DNA from: Gallionella sp.
GTDB taxonomy: Bacteria; Pseudomonadota; Gammaproteobacteria; Burkholderiales; Gallionellaceae
Direction: 5' to 3'
DNA length: 62,090 nt
Assembly (NCBI GenBank): GCA_022340615.1
Contig: JAJDNO010000029.1
Coordinates: 1 to 62,090 of the forward strand
Shown: positions 35,410 to 44,627 of the stretch, piece by piece
Numbering within the stretch: the first letter of the stretch is position 1
Layout of the letters: every line of letters starts with the position of its first letter
Program-made: the position numbers and the translations under genes
The notes under the pieces: generated by a model
Told to the model about the DNA's origin: nothing
What the model saw: only the letters and a program-made list of their open reading frames with translations
Database searches by the model: none

Positions 35410-36326
35410 TACTGCTGGCCGGAATCGGAAGATAAAATGGAAAATTCGACGATGTCGATGGGGTTTTCGGCGAATGACTGGCCGAGGCTGATGAATCCGT
35501 TACCCTGCAGATATATTTCCTCGCGGGTGATGTGCGCTACGTTGCCGTCGCTGAAGCGCACATAGGTTCCATTGGTGCTTTGATCAATGACGACGAATTT
35601 GCCGGAACGGAATTCGACATGAATGTGCAAACGGGATGCGAGCTCATTTCGCACAACCAGATCGCAGCTGTCGTCACGGCCCAGTACCACGCTTCGGCAT
35701 TCCTTGTTCACCCTTATCGATTTTCCCCGATAGCGCAAAATCAACATGCCAACCTTGTCCGGTGTCTTGCGATACGTGGGCATGCCTATGCGGGTGCTCT
35801 GTACATCTTCCTGTTCGATAATGACCTGGAAAAGATCAAAATGATCCTGCTTCCCCTTGAGCTCGGCACGCAGGATCTGGCGCATTCTGCTGCGCAATTC
35901 AGCGGGTAGCTCATCGTACACCGTCTGGGTTGCCATGACCTGACCGGCACGGGTTATCGCAGAAACACGAGAAGCAACGTTGACCGTGTTGCCGTACACA
36001 TCGCCAGATTCCTTGATAACCGGGCCATAATTGAACCCGACGCGTATGTGTAGCGGGTATGAAAAAGCATTCTGATTGGTTTCCACCGCATTTCTGATGG
36101 AGCAGGCGGCATGAAAGGCAGCCTCGGCACTGGGGAAAGTCGCCATGACTGCATCGCCTATGGTTTTGACCAAAGTACCCTGGCCGGCAAAGATTTCGTC
36201 GGTCATCACGTTGATGCACTGGAATATCAGCTTGCGAGCTTTGTGGTCACCCAGAATTTCGTAAAGAGCGGTGCTGCCGCAAATATCGGCGAACAGGACA
36301 GCGAGTTTTTCTACGTGTTGAGACAT
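35409..36326 (-). CDS. Class III adenylate cyclase with C-terminal FHA domain
   Basis: A 305-residue soluble two-domain protein. Residues 5-170 form a class III cyclase homology domain with both metal-binding aspartates (Asp14 in FADICGST and Asp58 in KTIGDAVMATF), the adenine-specifying Lys54 and Asp109, and the catalytic Asn116 and Arg120 in NTVNVASR. The site is therefore complete and predicts cAMP synthesis. Residues about 190-290 form an FHA phosphothreonine-binding domain with GRD at 216-218, SRLH at 231-234 and NGT at 252-254. There are no membrane segments. It is followed without a gap by rluA. What phosphoprotein it reads, and what cAMP does here, is unknown; no CRP-like gene is in the window. 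Confidence 0.9.
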   Translation of the reverse strand: MSQHVEKLAVLFADICGSTALYEILGDHKARKLIFQCINVMTDEIFAGQGTLVKTIGDAVMATFPSAEAAFHAACSIRNAVETNQNAFSYPLHIRVGFNYGPVIKESGDVYGNTVNVASRVSAITRAGQVMATQTVYDELPAELRSRMRQILRAELKGKQDHFDLFQVIIEQEDVQSTRIGMPTYRKTPDKVGMLILRYRGKSIRVNKECRSVVLGRDDSCDLVVRNELASRLHIHVEFRSGKFVVIDQSTNGTYVRFSDGNVAHITREEIYLQGNGFISLGQSFAENPIDIVEFSILSSDSGQQ

Positions 36327-36391
36327 AGGTGTAACCAGGGAAACTCAAAAATCTTTTCCGGCGATATGGGTGCCTTGAAAGGTGCATAACA

Positions 36392-36409
36392 GCCATGAGG
36401 ACTCATGGC
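36392..36409. repeat. Perfect 8-bp inverted repeat upstream of the cyclase-FHA gene
   Basis: GCCATGAG and CTCATGGC are separated by only two bases. The palindrome lies 66 bases upstream of the cyclase-FHA start codon in the 206-base gap to ubiE. The size and symmetry fit an operator for a dimeric regulator; no T-run follows, so it is not a terminator. Apart from it I see nothing clear in this gap. Confidence 0.4.
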
Positions 36410-36532
36410 CTTAAGATGAACTGTATCCAAGGGCGGGGCACGATAGAGGACTTTTGGCAACAATGCGTATGCGTAAACAATATGATCTACATCATCACTG
36501 AACTGGGTTGCTGACGCAAGCAGATCGGCAAA

Positions 36533-37264
36533 TTAAAGCTTGTAACCGCGATGTACCGCTACCACCCCGCCGGTCAGATTGAAAAACTCGACGCCCTCCA
36601 TGCCTGCATCTTCCATCATCTGCTTCAATTCCTCCTGGCCGGGGTGCATCCGGATTGACTCGGCGAGATAACGGTAGCTGTCCGCGTCACCCGCGATGAG
36701 CTTGCCCATCCTGGGCAACAGTTTGAAGGAGTAAAGGTCGTAAACCTTTTCAAGCGGTTTGGCAACCCTGGAAAATTCCAGCACGATCACGCGACCGCCA
36801 GGTTTGATAACTCGATACATTTCGCGCAGCGCGGCATCCTTGTGCGTGACATTGCGCAGGCCGAAAGCGATGCTGACGCAGTCGAAATAGTTGTCTGGAA
36901 AGGGCAGGTGCTCGGCATCGCATTGCGTGACCGGAGTGGTCATGCCGTCATCAAGCAGGCGGTCACGGCCAACGCGCAACATCGCATTATTGATGTCGGT
37001 GAGCACGACCTGGCCGGAATTTCCGACCTTTTCAAGAAACAGCCGCGACAGGTCGGCCGAACCGCCTGCCACATCCAGCACGCGCTGTCCGGCGCGCACT
37101 CCGCTGACGCTGACCGCATAGCGTTTCCACAGGCGATGCAAACCGGCAGACATCAGGTCGTTCATCACGTCATATTTGCTCGCGACGGAAGTAAATACTC
37201 CGGCAACCTTGCGTGCCTTTTCTTCCTCTGCAACGGTCTCGAAACCGAAATGGGTATCAGACAT
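36533..37264 (-). CDS. ubiE: Bifunctional demethylmenaquinone/2-methoxy-6-polyprenyl-1,4-benzoquinol methylase
   Basis: A 243-residue SAM-dependent C-methyltransferase of ubiquinone (and, where present, menaquinone) synthesis. The opening [19 protein letters not shown] with [20 protein letters not shown], the SAM motif [36 protein letters not shown] and the C-terminal [17 protein letters not shown] are all signature UbiE. Length matches E. coli UbiE (251 aa). It is preceded by a DUF971 gene (53-base gap), a common pairing in beta- and gammaproteobacteria. Confidence 0.97.
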   Translation of the reverse strand: MSDTHFGFETVAEEEKARKVAGVFTSVASKYDVMNDLMSAGLHRLWKRYAVSVSGVRAGQRVLDVAGGSADLSRLFLEKVGNSGQVVLTDINNAMLRVGRDRLLDDGMTTPVTQCDAEHLPFPDNYFDCVSIAFGLRNVTHKDAALREMYRVIKPGGRVIVLEFSRVAKPLEKVYDLYSFKLLPRMGKLIAGDADSYRYLAESIRMHPGQEELKQMMEDAGMEGVEFFNLTGGVVAVHRGYKL

Positions 37265-37317
37265 AATTTGCTCCAGGTCTGTTGTCCTCTGCCACAGGCG
37301 GGAAGACGAAGTATGAG

Positions 37318-37677
37318 CTATTTAGGATCACGTGATGCGCCAGCAGCATGGATGCGCTGCAAATACGACTGCCAGATGCTGTCCTGATGTTCGCCCAGAT
37401 GGCGCAGGTATTCCCAGCTGTACAGGCCGCTGTCGTGGCCGTCGTCGAAGTTGATCTGGAGTGCGTAGCTGCCGACCGGCTCGATATTCAGCACATTCAC
37501 AGAGCGCTTTCCGACTTGAAGCACCTCCTGGCCGGGGCCATGTCCGCGCACCTCCGCAGAGGGGGAATTTACCCGCAAAAATTCAAATGGCAGCTTGCAG
37601 CGAAATCCGTCCGGGAATGCGAGTTCAAGTTCGCGGGATTGCTGGTGCAGGGTTATTTCGGAAGGGTGTTCCATCAT
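37318..37677 (-). CDS. DUF971 family protein
   Basis: A 119-residue protein of the DUF971 family (also described as a gamma-butyrobetaine hydroxylase-like N-terminal domain). It shows the typical [36 protein letters not shown] and [17 protein letters not shown] blocks. Its biochemical function is not established; relatives occur in proteins linked to iron-sulfur cluster handling. The ATG at 37677 has an AGGAAA site nine bases upstream; ATG 37674 is equivalent. It lies 53 bases upstream of ubiE on the same strand. Confidence 0.85.
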   Translation of the reverse strand: MMEHPSEITLHQQSRELELAFPDGFRCKLPFEFLRVNSPSAEVRGHGPGQEVLQVGKRSVNVLNIEPVGSYALQINFDDGHDSGLYSWEYLRHLGEHQDSIWQSYLQRIHAAGASRDPK

Positions 37678-37692
37678 GGTATTTTTCCTGTG

Positions 37693-38178
37693 TTACAGGG
37701 TGCGTATCCTGTCTAGCAATGCAGTGGTAGAACGCTGGTGCAGGAACGGTATGCTGTGGACAGCCCCGCCCCAACCCCGGACTTCATCGGCGCCGACGAT
37801 GCTGTCCGGCGCCCAGTCACCGCCCTTGACCAGCACGTCGGGCTTGCAGGCGAGAATCATGTTCAACGGCGTGTCTTCGTCGAATTTTACCACCATGCTG
37901 ACGGATTCCAGCGCCGCAAGCACCATCATCCGGTCCAGCTCAGGGTTGATCGGGCGGTCGGCGCCCTTGCCCTGGCGCTTTACCGAGGCGTCGCTGTTCA
38001 CGCCTATAACGAGCGCAGCGCCGAGTGCGCGAGCCTGAGCGAGGTATGTGACATGCCCGCGATGAAGCACATCGAAGCACCCGTTGGTGAAGACCAGCGG
38101 ACGAGGCAGTTCGGCCAATCGGGCTGCGAGCTGGCCCGGCGGGCAGACTTTTGATTCGAATAAGGGAACGGGATACAT
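37693..38178 (-). CDS. hldC: D-glycero-beta-D-manno-heptose 1-phosphate adenylyltransferase
   Basis: A 161-residue cytidylyltransferase-like enzyme making ADP-heptose for the lipopolysaccharide core (also called RfaE domain II). The nucleotidyltransferase signature is VFTNGCFDVLHRGHVTYL, with the HxGH motif as HRGH; further blocks are VIGVNSDASVKRQGKG and PDVLVKGGDW. It is the stand-alone form rather than the fused HldE, so a separate kinase (HldA) must lie elsewhere. Gene order next to a GmhA-like SIS protein suggests shared heptose duty. The product would feed WaaC (3754-4821). Confidence 0.95.
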   Translation of the reverse strand: MYPVPLFESKVCPPGQLAARLAELPRPLVFTNGCFDVLHRGHVTYLAQARALGAALVIGVNSDASVKRQGKGADRPINPELDRMMVLAALESVSMVVKFDEDTPLNMILACKPDVLVKGGDWAPDSIVGADEVRGWGGAVHSIPFLHQRSTTALLDRIRTL

Positions 38179-38310
38179 CTGTTCAGGATACGCTGACAGT
38201 CAGGAACGAATCGCTTGCGCATGGCCGGCAAAACATGTTCCGGCAGGGCATGCGCCGGAACCGGTCATATTTTCCGTGAAATCCGGCTGACAGCTGAGCG
38301 GCAGCCACGA

Positions 38311-38928
<618 letters not shown>

Positions 38929-38937
38929 TTAACCGAA

Positions 38938-39282
38938 TCAGGCATCGAACGCATTCCTGAGCCAATGCATGCTGCTCTGTCCGATATCGTCCATCAGCAG
39001 GACATCGAAGCGGCATGGCGGAATACGCGCGAGGCTGGAAAGATATTGCTGCGCGGTGCTGATGATGCGCTGCTGCTTGTGCGCATCGATACTGGCCGCC
39101 GCTCCGCCAAAATCGACATTGCTCCGCAAGCGCACCTCGATGAATACCAGCGTTGCCCCGTCATTCATGATCAGGTCGATTTCGCCGAAGCGGCTGCGAT
39201 AATTCCGCTCGACCAGACTTAACCCCTGCTGCTGCAGATATTGGGCAGCAAGTTGTTCAGCCTGTGCCCCCCGGCTTTTCAT
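38938..39282 (-). CDS. yraN: YraN family (UPF0102) endonuclease-like protein
   Basis: A 114-residue protein with a predicted Holliday-junction-resolvase/restriction-like fold. It shows GAQAEQLAAQYLQQQGLSLV, NYRSRFGEIDLIMNDGATLV with the EIDLI catalytic-like motif, and FIEVRLRS, where a Lys is common but Arg stands here (EVRLRS is normal for this family). Function is not firmly established. Its ATG overlaps the stop of the LpoA-like gene (ATGA), matching the lpoA-yraN order in E. coli. Confidence 0.92.
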   Translation of the reverse strand: MKSRGAQAEQLAAQYLQQQGLSLVERNYRSRFGEIDLIMNDGATLVFIEVRLRSNVDFGGAAASIDAHKQQRIISTAQQYLSSLARIPPCRFDVLLMDDIGQSSMHWLRNAFDA

Positions 39283-40481
39283 TGCGGATCGATAGTCTGT
39301 GCCGGGTTGATAGTCTGGGCCGGGAACATCTGTGAGGAGGGCGGTGCGGGAGTGTCGCCCAATTGCGCATGACCTTGAGATAGCACGGCAGGGAGAGCAG
39401 TGCGCTCGAAGGTGTGGCCGTTCAGCCGGATCTGACCGCTAACCCCGTCCAGCGGCAAATTGCTGTTCATGCTTCCCGCAATCAGCAATTCGGTCAGGCG
39501 GTACGAATCTATGCCCAGCGCGTAAAGCCGTTCGCGGCTTGCTGACAGCGGGGGGTTGGGACGGGGATAGATCATCACAGCGGGGTGGTCAGGCTGCAAC
39601 AGCCACGGCATATCGACAAAATGGACACCGGTCAGATCGTAGTTCGCCAGCGCGTTGTCGTTGCCGGTAAAAACTTGCGAGGTGGCGTAAACAGGCAGCT
39701 TGATCGGCAGATAGGGGCGAATCAGGCGCGACTTTTCAGCATCGGCAGCGAGAAACACGACGGTATCGGAGGTGTCGGCGATATCGGCAAATACCGCCGG
39801 ATCGCCGGTGTACACGATTTCCCTCAATATGCCTCTGGTATCGCCATCGGCGGAATTTGTCCATTCATCCTCGAAAGCCGACTGGAGACGCAGGGATAGC
39901 GGCGTGTTGGTTGTAACTATGATGGCCTGGTGCAGGCCCTGTTTCTTCGCCAGCTGTGCAACCTGTTTGGCCTCGGCTTCCACTGCCATTCCGAAGAAAT
40001 ACAGATTCGGAGCAAATTGGCCATCCACAATGTTCAGCGCCAGCGTCGGTACCGGAATATTCTTTTCGGCAGCCAGCGCCCTGACGCCGTTGCGGGTCAG
40101 AGGACCTACCACGGCGCGTGCTCCGTTGGCTATGGCCTGCCGATATGCGGCGACGACGCTGTTGTTTTCGTCAAAGTCGCTGTAAACGCGTACCGGCATC
40201 ATCAGGGTTTTCGAATTCGAATCAGCCGCTGCAAAAAAGCCCTGTTCAACCGCACTGGCAGCCGGGCCGAAAATGTCGGATTTGACCGGAAGCAGCAGCG
40301 CGATATGTGCAAATGGCGTTATATTCGGCAAAACAGCGGGTGCGGTTTCGACAGCCGCGGGAGGAGCAGCCTCGGGAGCAGCCGGCTGTACCACCGTCGG
40401 CAGAGGCTGCTTCTGCGGTACAGTGCTGGTACAGGCGTATAGTGAGAATAAGGCCGAAAGTAATAGGAGTACACGTTGCAT
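39279..40481 (-). CDS. LpoA-like penicillin-binding-protein activator, lipoprotein (short form)
   Basis: A 400-residue outer-membrane lipoprotein. The signal MQRVLLLLSALFSLYAC ends in a lipobox with Cys17, followed by a Pro/Ala-rich linker (residues about 20-55) and one periplasmic-binding-like domain of the LppC/LpoA family (IALLLPVKSDIFGPAA; VGPLTRNGVRALA; LDGVSGQIRLN). In E. coli LpoA activates PBP1a and has an extra N-terminal helical domain; here that half is absent, as I expect for betaproteobacteria. I choose ATG 40481, since it gives a normal lipoprotein signal; ATG 40490 is possible. The start region overlaps that of rsmI on the other strand. Confidence 0.88.
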   Translation of the reverse strand: MQRVLLLLSALFSLYACTSTVPQKQPLPTVVQPAAPEAAPPAAVETAPAVLPNITPFAHIALLLPVKSDIFGPAASAVEQGFFAAADSNSKTLMMPVRVYSDFDENNSVVAAYRQAIANGARAVVGPLTRNGVRALAAEKNIPVPTLALNIVDGQFAPNLYFFGMAVEAEAKQVAQLAKKQGLHQAIIVTTNTPLSLRLQSAFEDEWTNSADGDTRGILREIVYTGDPAVFADIADTSDTVVFLAADAEKSRLIRPYLPIKLPVYATSQVFTGNDNALANYDLTGVHFVDMPWLLQPDHPAVMIYPRPNPPLSASRERLYALGIDSYRLTELLIAGSMNSNLPLDGVSGQIRLNGHTFERTALPAVLSQGHAQLGDTPAPPSSQMFPAQTINPAQTIDPQ

Positions 40482-41339
40482 AGCGAACATCCGCAAAAAT
40501 TGGAACCAGCATTATATGTAGTTGCAACCCCGATAGGAAATTTGCGTGATATTACCCTGCGCGCGCTCGATGTGCTGGCAGCCGCAGATGTTCTGGCGGC
40601 GGAGGATACCCGCAACACAGCGCATTTGCTGTCCCACCACGGTATCAGCGCAAACCGGCTGATTGCCGTGCACCAGCATAACGAACGGGGCGCGGCTGAT
40701 AAAGTCATCGCGCTTCTGCAGGCAGGGCAAAGCGTTGCGTATGTCAGCGATGCGGGCACGCCCGCGGTCAGCGACCCCGGTGCGCTGCTGGTGCAGGCAG
40801 TGCGGAAGGCCGGCCAGCGTGTCGTGCCAGTCCCGGGGGCGAATGCGGCGTTGGCTGCCTTGTCTGCAGCTGGGCTGAACGAACCGCATTTCCTGTTCTA
40901 CGGTTTTTTGCCCAATAGATCTTCCGCGCGCCGCGCCGTGCTGCAATCGCTGGCACTTTATCCGTTTACGCTGGTGTTTTACGAGGCGCCGCACCGAATC
41001 GTCGAATGCGTTGAGGATTTGTGCAGTGTGCTGGGCGGCGAACGGCAAATCGTGCTGGCGCGCGAAATCAGCAAACTGTTCGAAACGATCCATGCCTGCA
41101 CGCTGCACGATGCCGAATCCTGGCTGAAATCCGACACTAACCGCCAGCGCGGCGAGTTCGTGGTGCTGATTTCCGGTGCTTTACCCCAAACGGGGCTGTC
41201 TGTCGATACGCTGGACACGCTGACCAAGCTGCTCGATGAACTGCCGCTAAAGCAGGCCGTGCAACTTGCCGCAAAGATTACCGGCGCCAGCCGTAACGAG
41301 TTGTACCAGCGGGCATTGCAAATCGCAAAACCTGACTGA
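40476..41339 (+). CDS. rsmI: 16S rRNA (cytidine-1402-2'-O)-methyltransferase
   Basis: A 287-residue tetrapyrrole-methylase-fold enzyme that 2'-O-methylates C1402 of 16S rRNA. It shows LYVVATPIGNLRDITLRALDVL, AAEDTRNTAHLLSHHGI, YVSDAGTPAVSDPGALLV, VPGANAALAALSAAGL and FYEAPHRIVE, all family signatures. The start is uncertain: TTG 40476 is the first and lies back-to-back with the minus-strand ATG at 40479-40481; TTG 40500 is the only later option before the conserved core. No clear ribosome site is visible, so initiation may be weak. Confidence 0.94.
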   Translation: MHSEHPQKLEPALYVVATPIGNLRDITLRALDVLAAADVLAAEDTRNTAHLLSHHGISANRLIAVHQHNERGAADKVIALLQAGQSVAYVSDAGTPAVSDPGALLVQAVRKAGQRVVPVPGANAALAALSAAGLNEPHFLFYGFLPNRSSARRAVLQSLALYPFTLVFYEAPHRIVECVEDLCSVLGGERQIVLAREISKLFETIHACTLHDAESWLKSDTNRQRGEFVVLISGALPQTGLSVDTLDTLTKLLDELPLKQAVQLAAKITGASRNELYQRALQIAKPD

Positions 41340-41472
41340 ATTGGACAGTTTGTCACCATTCCGCTGGCCTTGAAATCAGCGCTCGCAGGTTTTGCGTGGT
41401 CCTGTGATCGCGATGTAAATCATACCGGGCAAGCGATGCAACCATATTCGGCATAACGGGGAGGATCATGCC

Positions 41473-41937
41473 ATGAAAACAAACCAGCTTGCCCAGGTTG
41501 CGTTGTTGCTGTGGGTCGTTACGGTTGCAGTACTGGTATGGTACCTGATGCGCAATCGCACGGCTGAAGATACCGATGGCAGGGCCGCGATCACGCTTCA
41601 CCCTGCCGAGCGACAGGTGGTGCTGTCCGAAATGCACGGCCTGCTGGTCGCCGCCCAGGGAATCATGTCAGGCGCCAGTCGTGGAGACAAGATGCACATC
41701 ATGGCGGCAGCGCATGCAGGCGGCATGGCCAGCATGTCACAGGCAGATCCGGCGTTGATGGCAAAATTGCCGCTTGAATACAAGGCGCTGAACATGAATG
41801 TCCACCACGAGATGGATGAAATCGCCAAGGCTGCCGGAGACGGCAGGCCGACAGCCGAGTTGCTGCAAATGGCATCGGACACGATGGCGAAGTGTGTTGC
41901 CTGCCATGCAGAGTGGCGGCTCAGGACGAGCAAATAA
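41473..41937 (+). CDS. Membrane-anchored monohaem class II-type cytochrome c
   Basis: A 154-residue protein with an uncleaved-looking N-terminal helix (residues 6-26, VALLLWVVTVAVLVWYL) and one haem-binding motif CVACH at 141-145, only nine residues from the C-terminus. Haem near the C-terminus of a helical protein is the class II (cytochrome c'/c556) arrangement. The middle is Met- and Ala-rich (HIMAAAHAGGMASMSQAD). No second CxxCH is present. A GGGAGG ribosome site precedes ATG 41473. It should sit in the periplasm tethered to the inner membrane; its partner is unknown. It ends 22 bases before the convergent topA. Confidence 0.8.
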   Translation: MKTNQLAQVALLLWVVTVAVLVWYLMRNRTAEDTDGRAAITLHPAERQVVLSEMHGLLVAAQGIMSGASRGDKMHIMAAAHAGGMASMSQADPALMAKLPLEYKALNMNVHHEMDEIAKAAGDGRPTAELLQMASDTMAKCVACHAEWRLRTSK

Positions 41938-41959
41938 CGAGAGCGCGCTGCAGGTTTCC

Positions 41960-44599
41960 CTAAGCTTTGGCTTTTTCCTTGGCTGCTTTTTTCACCGCTG
42001 CCTTTTTTGCTGCCGGTTTCTTTTCTTTGGCGGCAGCAACTTTTTTGGCGGCCGGCTTGGCCTTTGCCTTGGCTGGTTTGCCAGTGCCGGCCTTGGCCGC
42101 CCCGGTTTTTGTCTTACCGGGTGCAGCTTTGGCTTTTCTGGTTCTGGCCGCTGGCTTTTTGGCAGGCCCCTTCGCCACCTTGGCCGCGATCAATTCCAGC
42201 GCCTCTTCCAGCGTGATGTCATCCGGCGAAACCCCCTTGGGCAAGGTGGCATTGACCTTGCCGTGTCGGGCATAGGGGCCATAGCGGCCGCTGCAAATCT
42301 CCACGCTGGCATTGTCATCAGGATGGTCGCCCAGCACGCGCAGAACGGTCGCGCCATCGCGAGCCTGAGCCAATAATTCCGCCGCGCGTTCAAGGCTGAT
42401 GTCGAAGATGCTGTCGGTGCGGGGAATGGATTTGAACTTGCCGTCGTGCCCGATGTAGGGGCCGAAGCGGCCGATATTGACGATGACTTTTTTGCCGGTC
42501 ACGGGGTGCATCCCCAGTTCGCGCGGCAGCGCCAGCAGCTTCAGCGCACTGGCCAGATCGGCCTGTTCGAGCGGCATTTCCTTGGGCCACGAGACGCGTT
42601 TCGGCTTGACCTTGTCTTCCTTTACCGCTTCCCCGAGTTGCACGTAATGGCCATAGGGTCCGCGCAGCAGCAGCACGGGCTGGCCGGTGTCGGGATGCGA
42701 ACCCAGTTCTACTCTGGCCGAAGCATCGTCCTGCGATTCTCCGCTGAGGCTGCGTTTGTATTTGCATTCCGGATAGTTGGTGCAACTGATGAAGCTGCCG
42801 TAGCGGCTGAGCTTTTTGGCTAGCGGTTTGCCGCATTCCGGACAGGCTTCACCGATCAATTCCATCGGCCGGTCGATATCGGCTTTCTCCTTGACCAGGC
42901 TGGAAAAGCCTTTCCAGAACTCGTCCATCACGCCTATCCAGTCGCGCTTGCCTTCGGACACTTCATCAAGTTCGTCTTCGAGGTGGGCGGTGAAACCGTA
43001 ATCCACATATCGGGTGAAATGATCGGTGAGGAAGCGCGTGACGACGCGACCGACATCGGTCGGCATGAAGCGCTTCTTGTCGAGAATCGCGTATTCGCGT
43101 GCCTGCAGTGTGGAAATGATGGTCGCGTAGGTCGACGGCCGGCCTATCCCGTATTCTTCCAGCGACTTGACCAGGCTGGCTTCTGAATAGCGCGGCGGAG
43201 GCTGGGTGAAGTGCTGTTCGCCGTACAGCTTATCGATCGGCAATATGTCGCCCTCGGCCAGCGGCGGAAGTTTGCCGCCCTCATCCTCGGTCGCGTCGTC
43301 CACATCTTCCTTGTATACGCCAATAAACCCGGGGAAAACCAGCACCTGGCCGTTGGCTCGAAACAGCGTGTTGTCACCGCCCAGGCGGATGTCCACGCTG
43401 GCCGTGTCAAATCGCGCCGGCGCCATCTGGCAGGCCAGCGTGCGCTTCCAGATCATCTCATAGAGCCGCGCCTGGTCGGCAGTGAGGTGGTCGCGAATGC
43501 TGTCAGGCGTGCGCAGGATTGAAGTCGGGCGTATCGCCTCGTGCGACTCCTGCGCATTCTTGGTCTTGCTCTTGAAGACGGGCTGGGTCGACGGCAGGTA
43601 TTCGGACGAAAAGTTGTCCCTGATGTAGTCGCGGATCTCCTGCACCGCTTCCTTCGCAAGAGAAACCGAGTCGGTACGCATGTAGGAGATCAGGCCGACG
43701 ATTTGTCCGCCTATGTCCACGCCCTCGTACAACGATTGCGCGGTGCGCATCGTGCGGTCGGCGGTCATGCCGAGCTTGCGCACTGCTTCCTGTTGCAGCG
43801 TGGACGTGGTGAACGGCGCGGCGGCATGGCGCTGCTTGGCCTTTTTATCGACGCGCACCACCTTGGGCGGAAGCTTGGCGTCGGTGAGTCTGGCCTGGAT
43901 CGCGTCGTATTCGGCCTGGCTGGCTATGCTGAGCTGTTCCAGTTTCTTGCCCTGGTACTGGAACAGTTTGGCGGTGAATGGCTGGTGATCCTTGTTTGTG
44001 TCTAGATGCACGGTCCAGTATTCCTGGCTCTTGAATGCCTCGATTTCAAGTTCGCGCTCGACGATCATGCGCAGCGCGGGGCTTTGCACACGCCCGGCCG
44101 AAAGCCCGGGGCGGATTTTGCGCCACAGCAATGGCGACAGGTTGAAACCGACCAGATAATCAAGCGCGCGCCGCGCCTGCTGGGCATTTACCAGCGGCTG
44201 GGAAATTTCGCGCGGGTGTGCGACCGCTTCTCGCACCGCCGACTGGGTGATCTCATAGAACACCACGCGCTGCAGGTTCTTTCCCTTCATGCCGCGCTTG
44301 GCCTTGAGCAGCTCGGCGATATGCCAGGCGATAGCCTCACCCTCGCGGTCCGGGTCGGGAGCCAGATAGATGTTGTTTGCCGTTGCGGCGGCCTTGGCGA
44401 TCGCGTCCATGTGCTTGCTGTTGCGCGCGATGGTTTCGTATTTCATCGCAAACTCGTGCTCGGGATCGACCGCGCCGGTCTTCGGGACCAGGTCGCGCAC
44501 ATGCCCGTACGAGGCAAGAATCTGGAAATCCTTGCCCAGATATTTTTGCAGCGTCTTGGCCTTGGCCGGAGACTCGACGATCAGTAAATTGGTTGCCAT
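41960..44599 (-). CDS. topA: DNA topoisomerase I
   Basis: An 879-residue type IA topoisomerase that relaxes negative supercoils. The TOPRIM domain opens LLIVESPAKAKTLQKYLG and contains PDPDREGEAIAWHIAELL; the active-site Tyr is in GLISYMRTDSVSLA near residue 310. One four-cysteine zinc finger is visible (CPECGKPL and CTNYPECKYK, about residues 590-615), followed by Toprim C-terminal repeats with GRFGPYIGHDGKFK and GRYGPYARHGKVN. The last 75 or so residues are an almost pure Lys/Ala/Pro tail. It follows smg after 28 bases, the usual dprA-smg-topA order. Confidence 0.98.
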   Translation of the reverse strand: MATNLLIVESPAKAKTLQKYLGKDFQILASYGHVRDLVPKTGAVDPEHEFAMKYETIARNSKHMDAIAKAAATANNIYLAPDPDREGEAIAWHIAELLKAKRGMKGKNLQRVVFYEITQSAVREAVAHPREISQPLVNAQQARRALDYLVGFNLSPLLWRKIRPGLSAGRVQSPALRMIVERELEIEAFKSQEYWTVHLDTNKDHQPFTAKLFQYQGKKLEQLSIASQAEYDAIQARLTDAKLPPKVVRVDKKAKQRHAAAPFTTSTLQQEAVRKLGMTADRTMRTAQSLYEGVDIGGQIVGLISYMRTDSVSLAKEAVQEIRDYIRDNFSSEYLPSTQPVFKSKTKNAQESHEAIRPTSILRTPDSIRDHLTADQARLYEMIWKRTLACQMAPARFDTASVDIRLGGDNTLFRANGQVLVFPGFIGVYKEDVDDATEDEGGKLPPLAEGDILPIDKLYGEQHFTQPPPRYSEASLVKSLEEYGIGRPSTYATIISTLQAREYAILDKKRFMPTDVGRVVTRFLTDHFTRYVDYGFTAHLEDELDEVSEGKRDWIGVMDEFWKGFSSLVKEKADIDRPMELIGEACPECGKPLAKKLSRYGSFISCTNYPECKYKRSLSGESQDDASARVELGSHPDTGQPVLLLRGPYGHYVQLGEAVKEDKVKPKRVSWPKEMPLEQADLASALKLLALPRELGMHPVTGKKVIVNIGRFGPYIGHDGKFKSIPRTDSIFDISLERAAELLAQARDGATVLRVLGDHPDDNASVEICSGRYGPYARHGKVNATLPKGVSPDDITLEEALELIAAKVAKGPAKKPAARTRKAKAAPGKTKTGAAKAGTGKPAKAKAKPAAKKVAAAKEKKPAAKKAAVKKAAKEKAKA

Positions 44600-44627
44600 G
44601 CCTGTGGTCCTGGTATAAATCCGGGAA

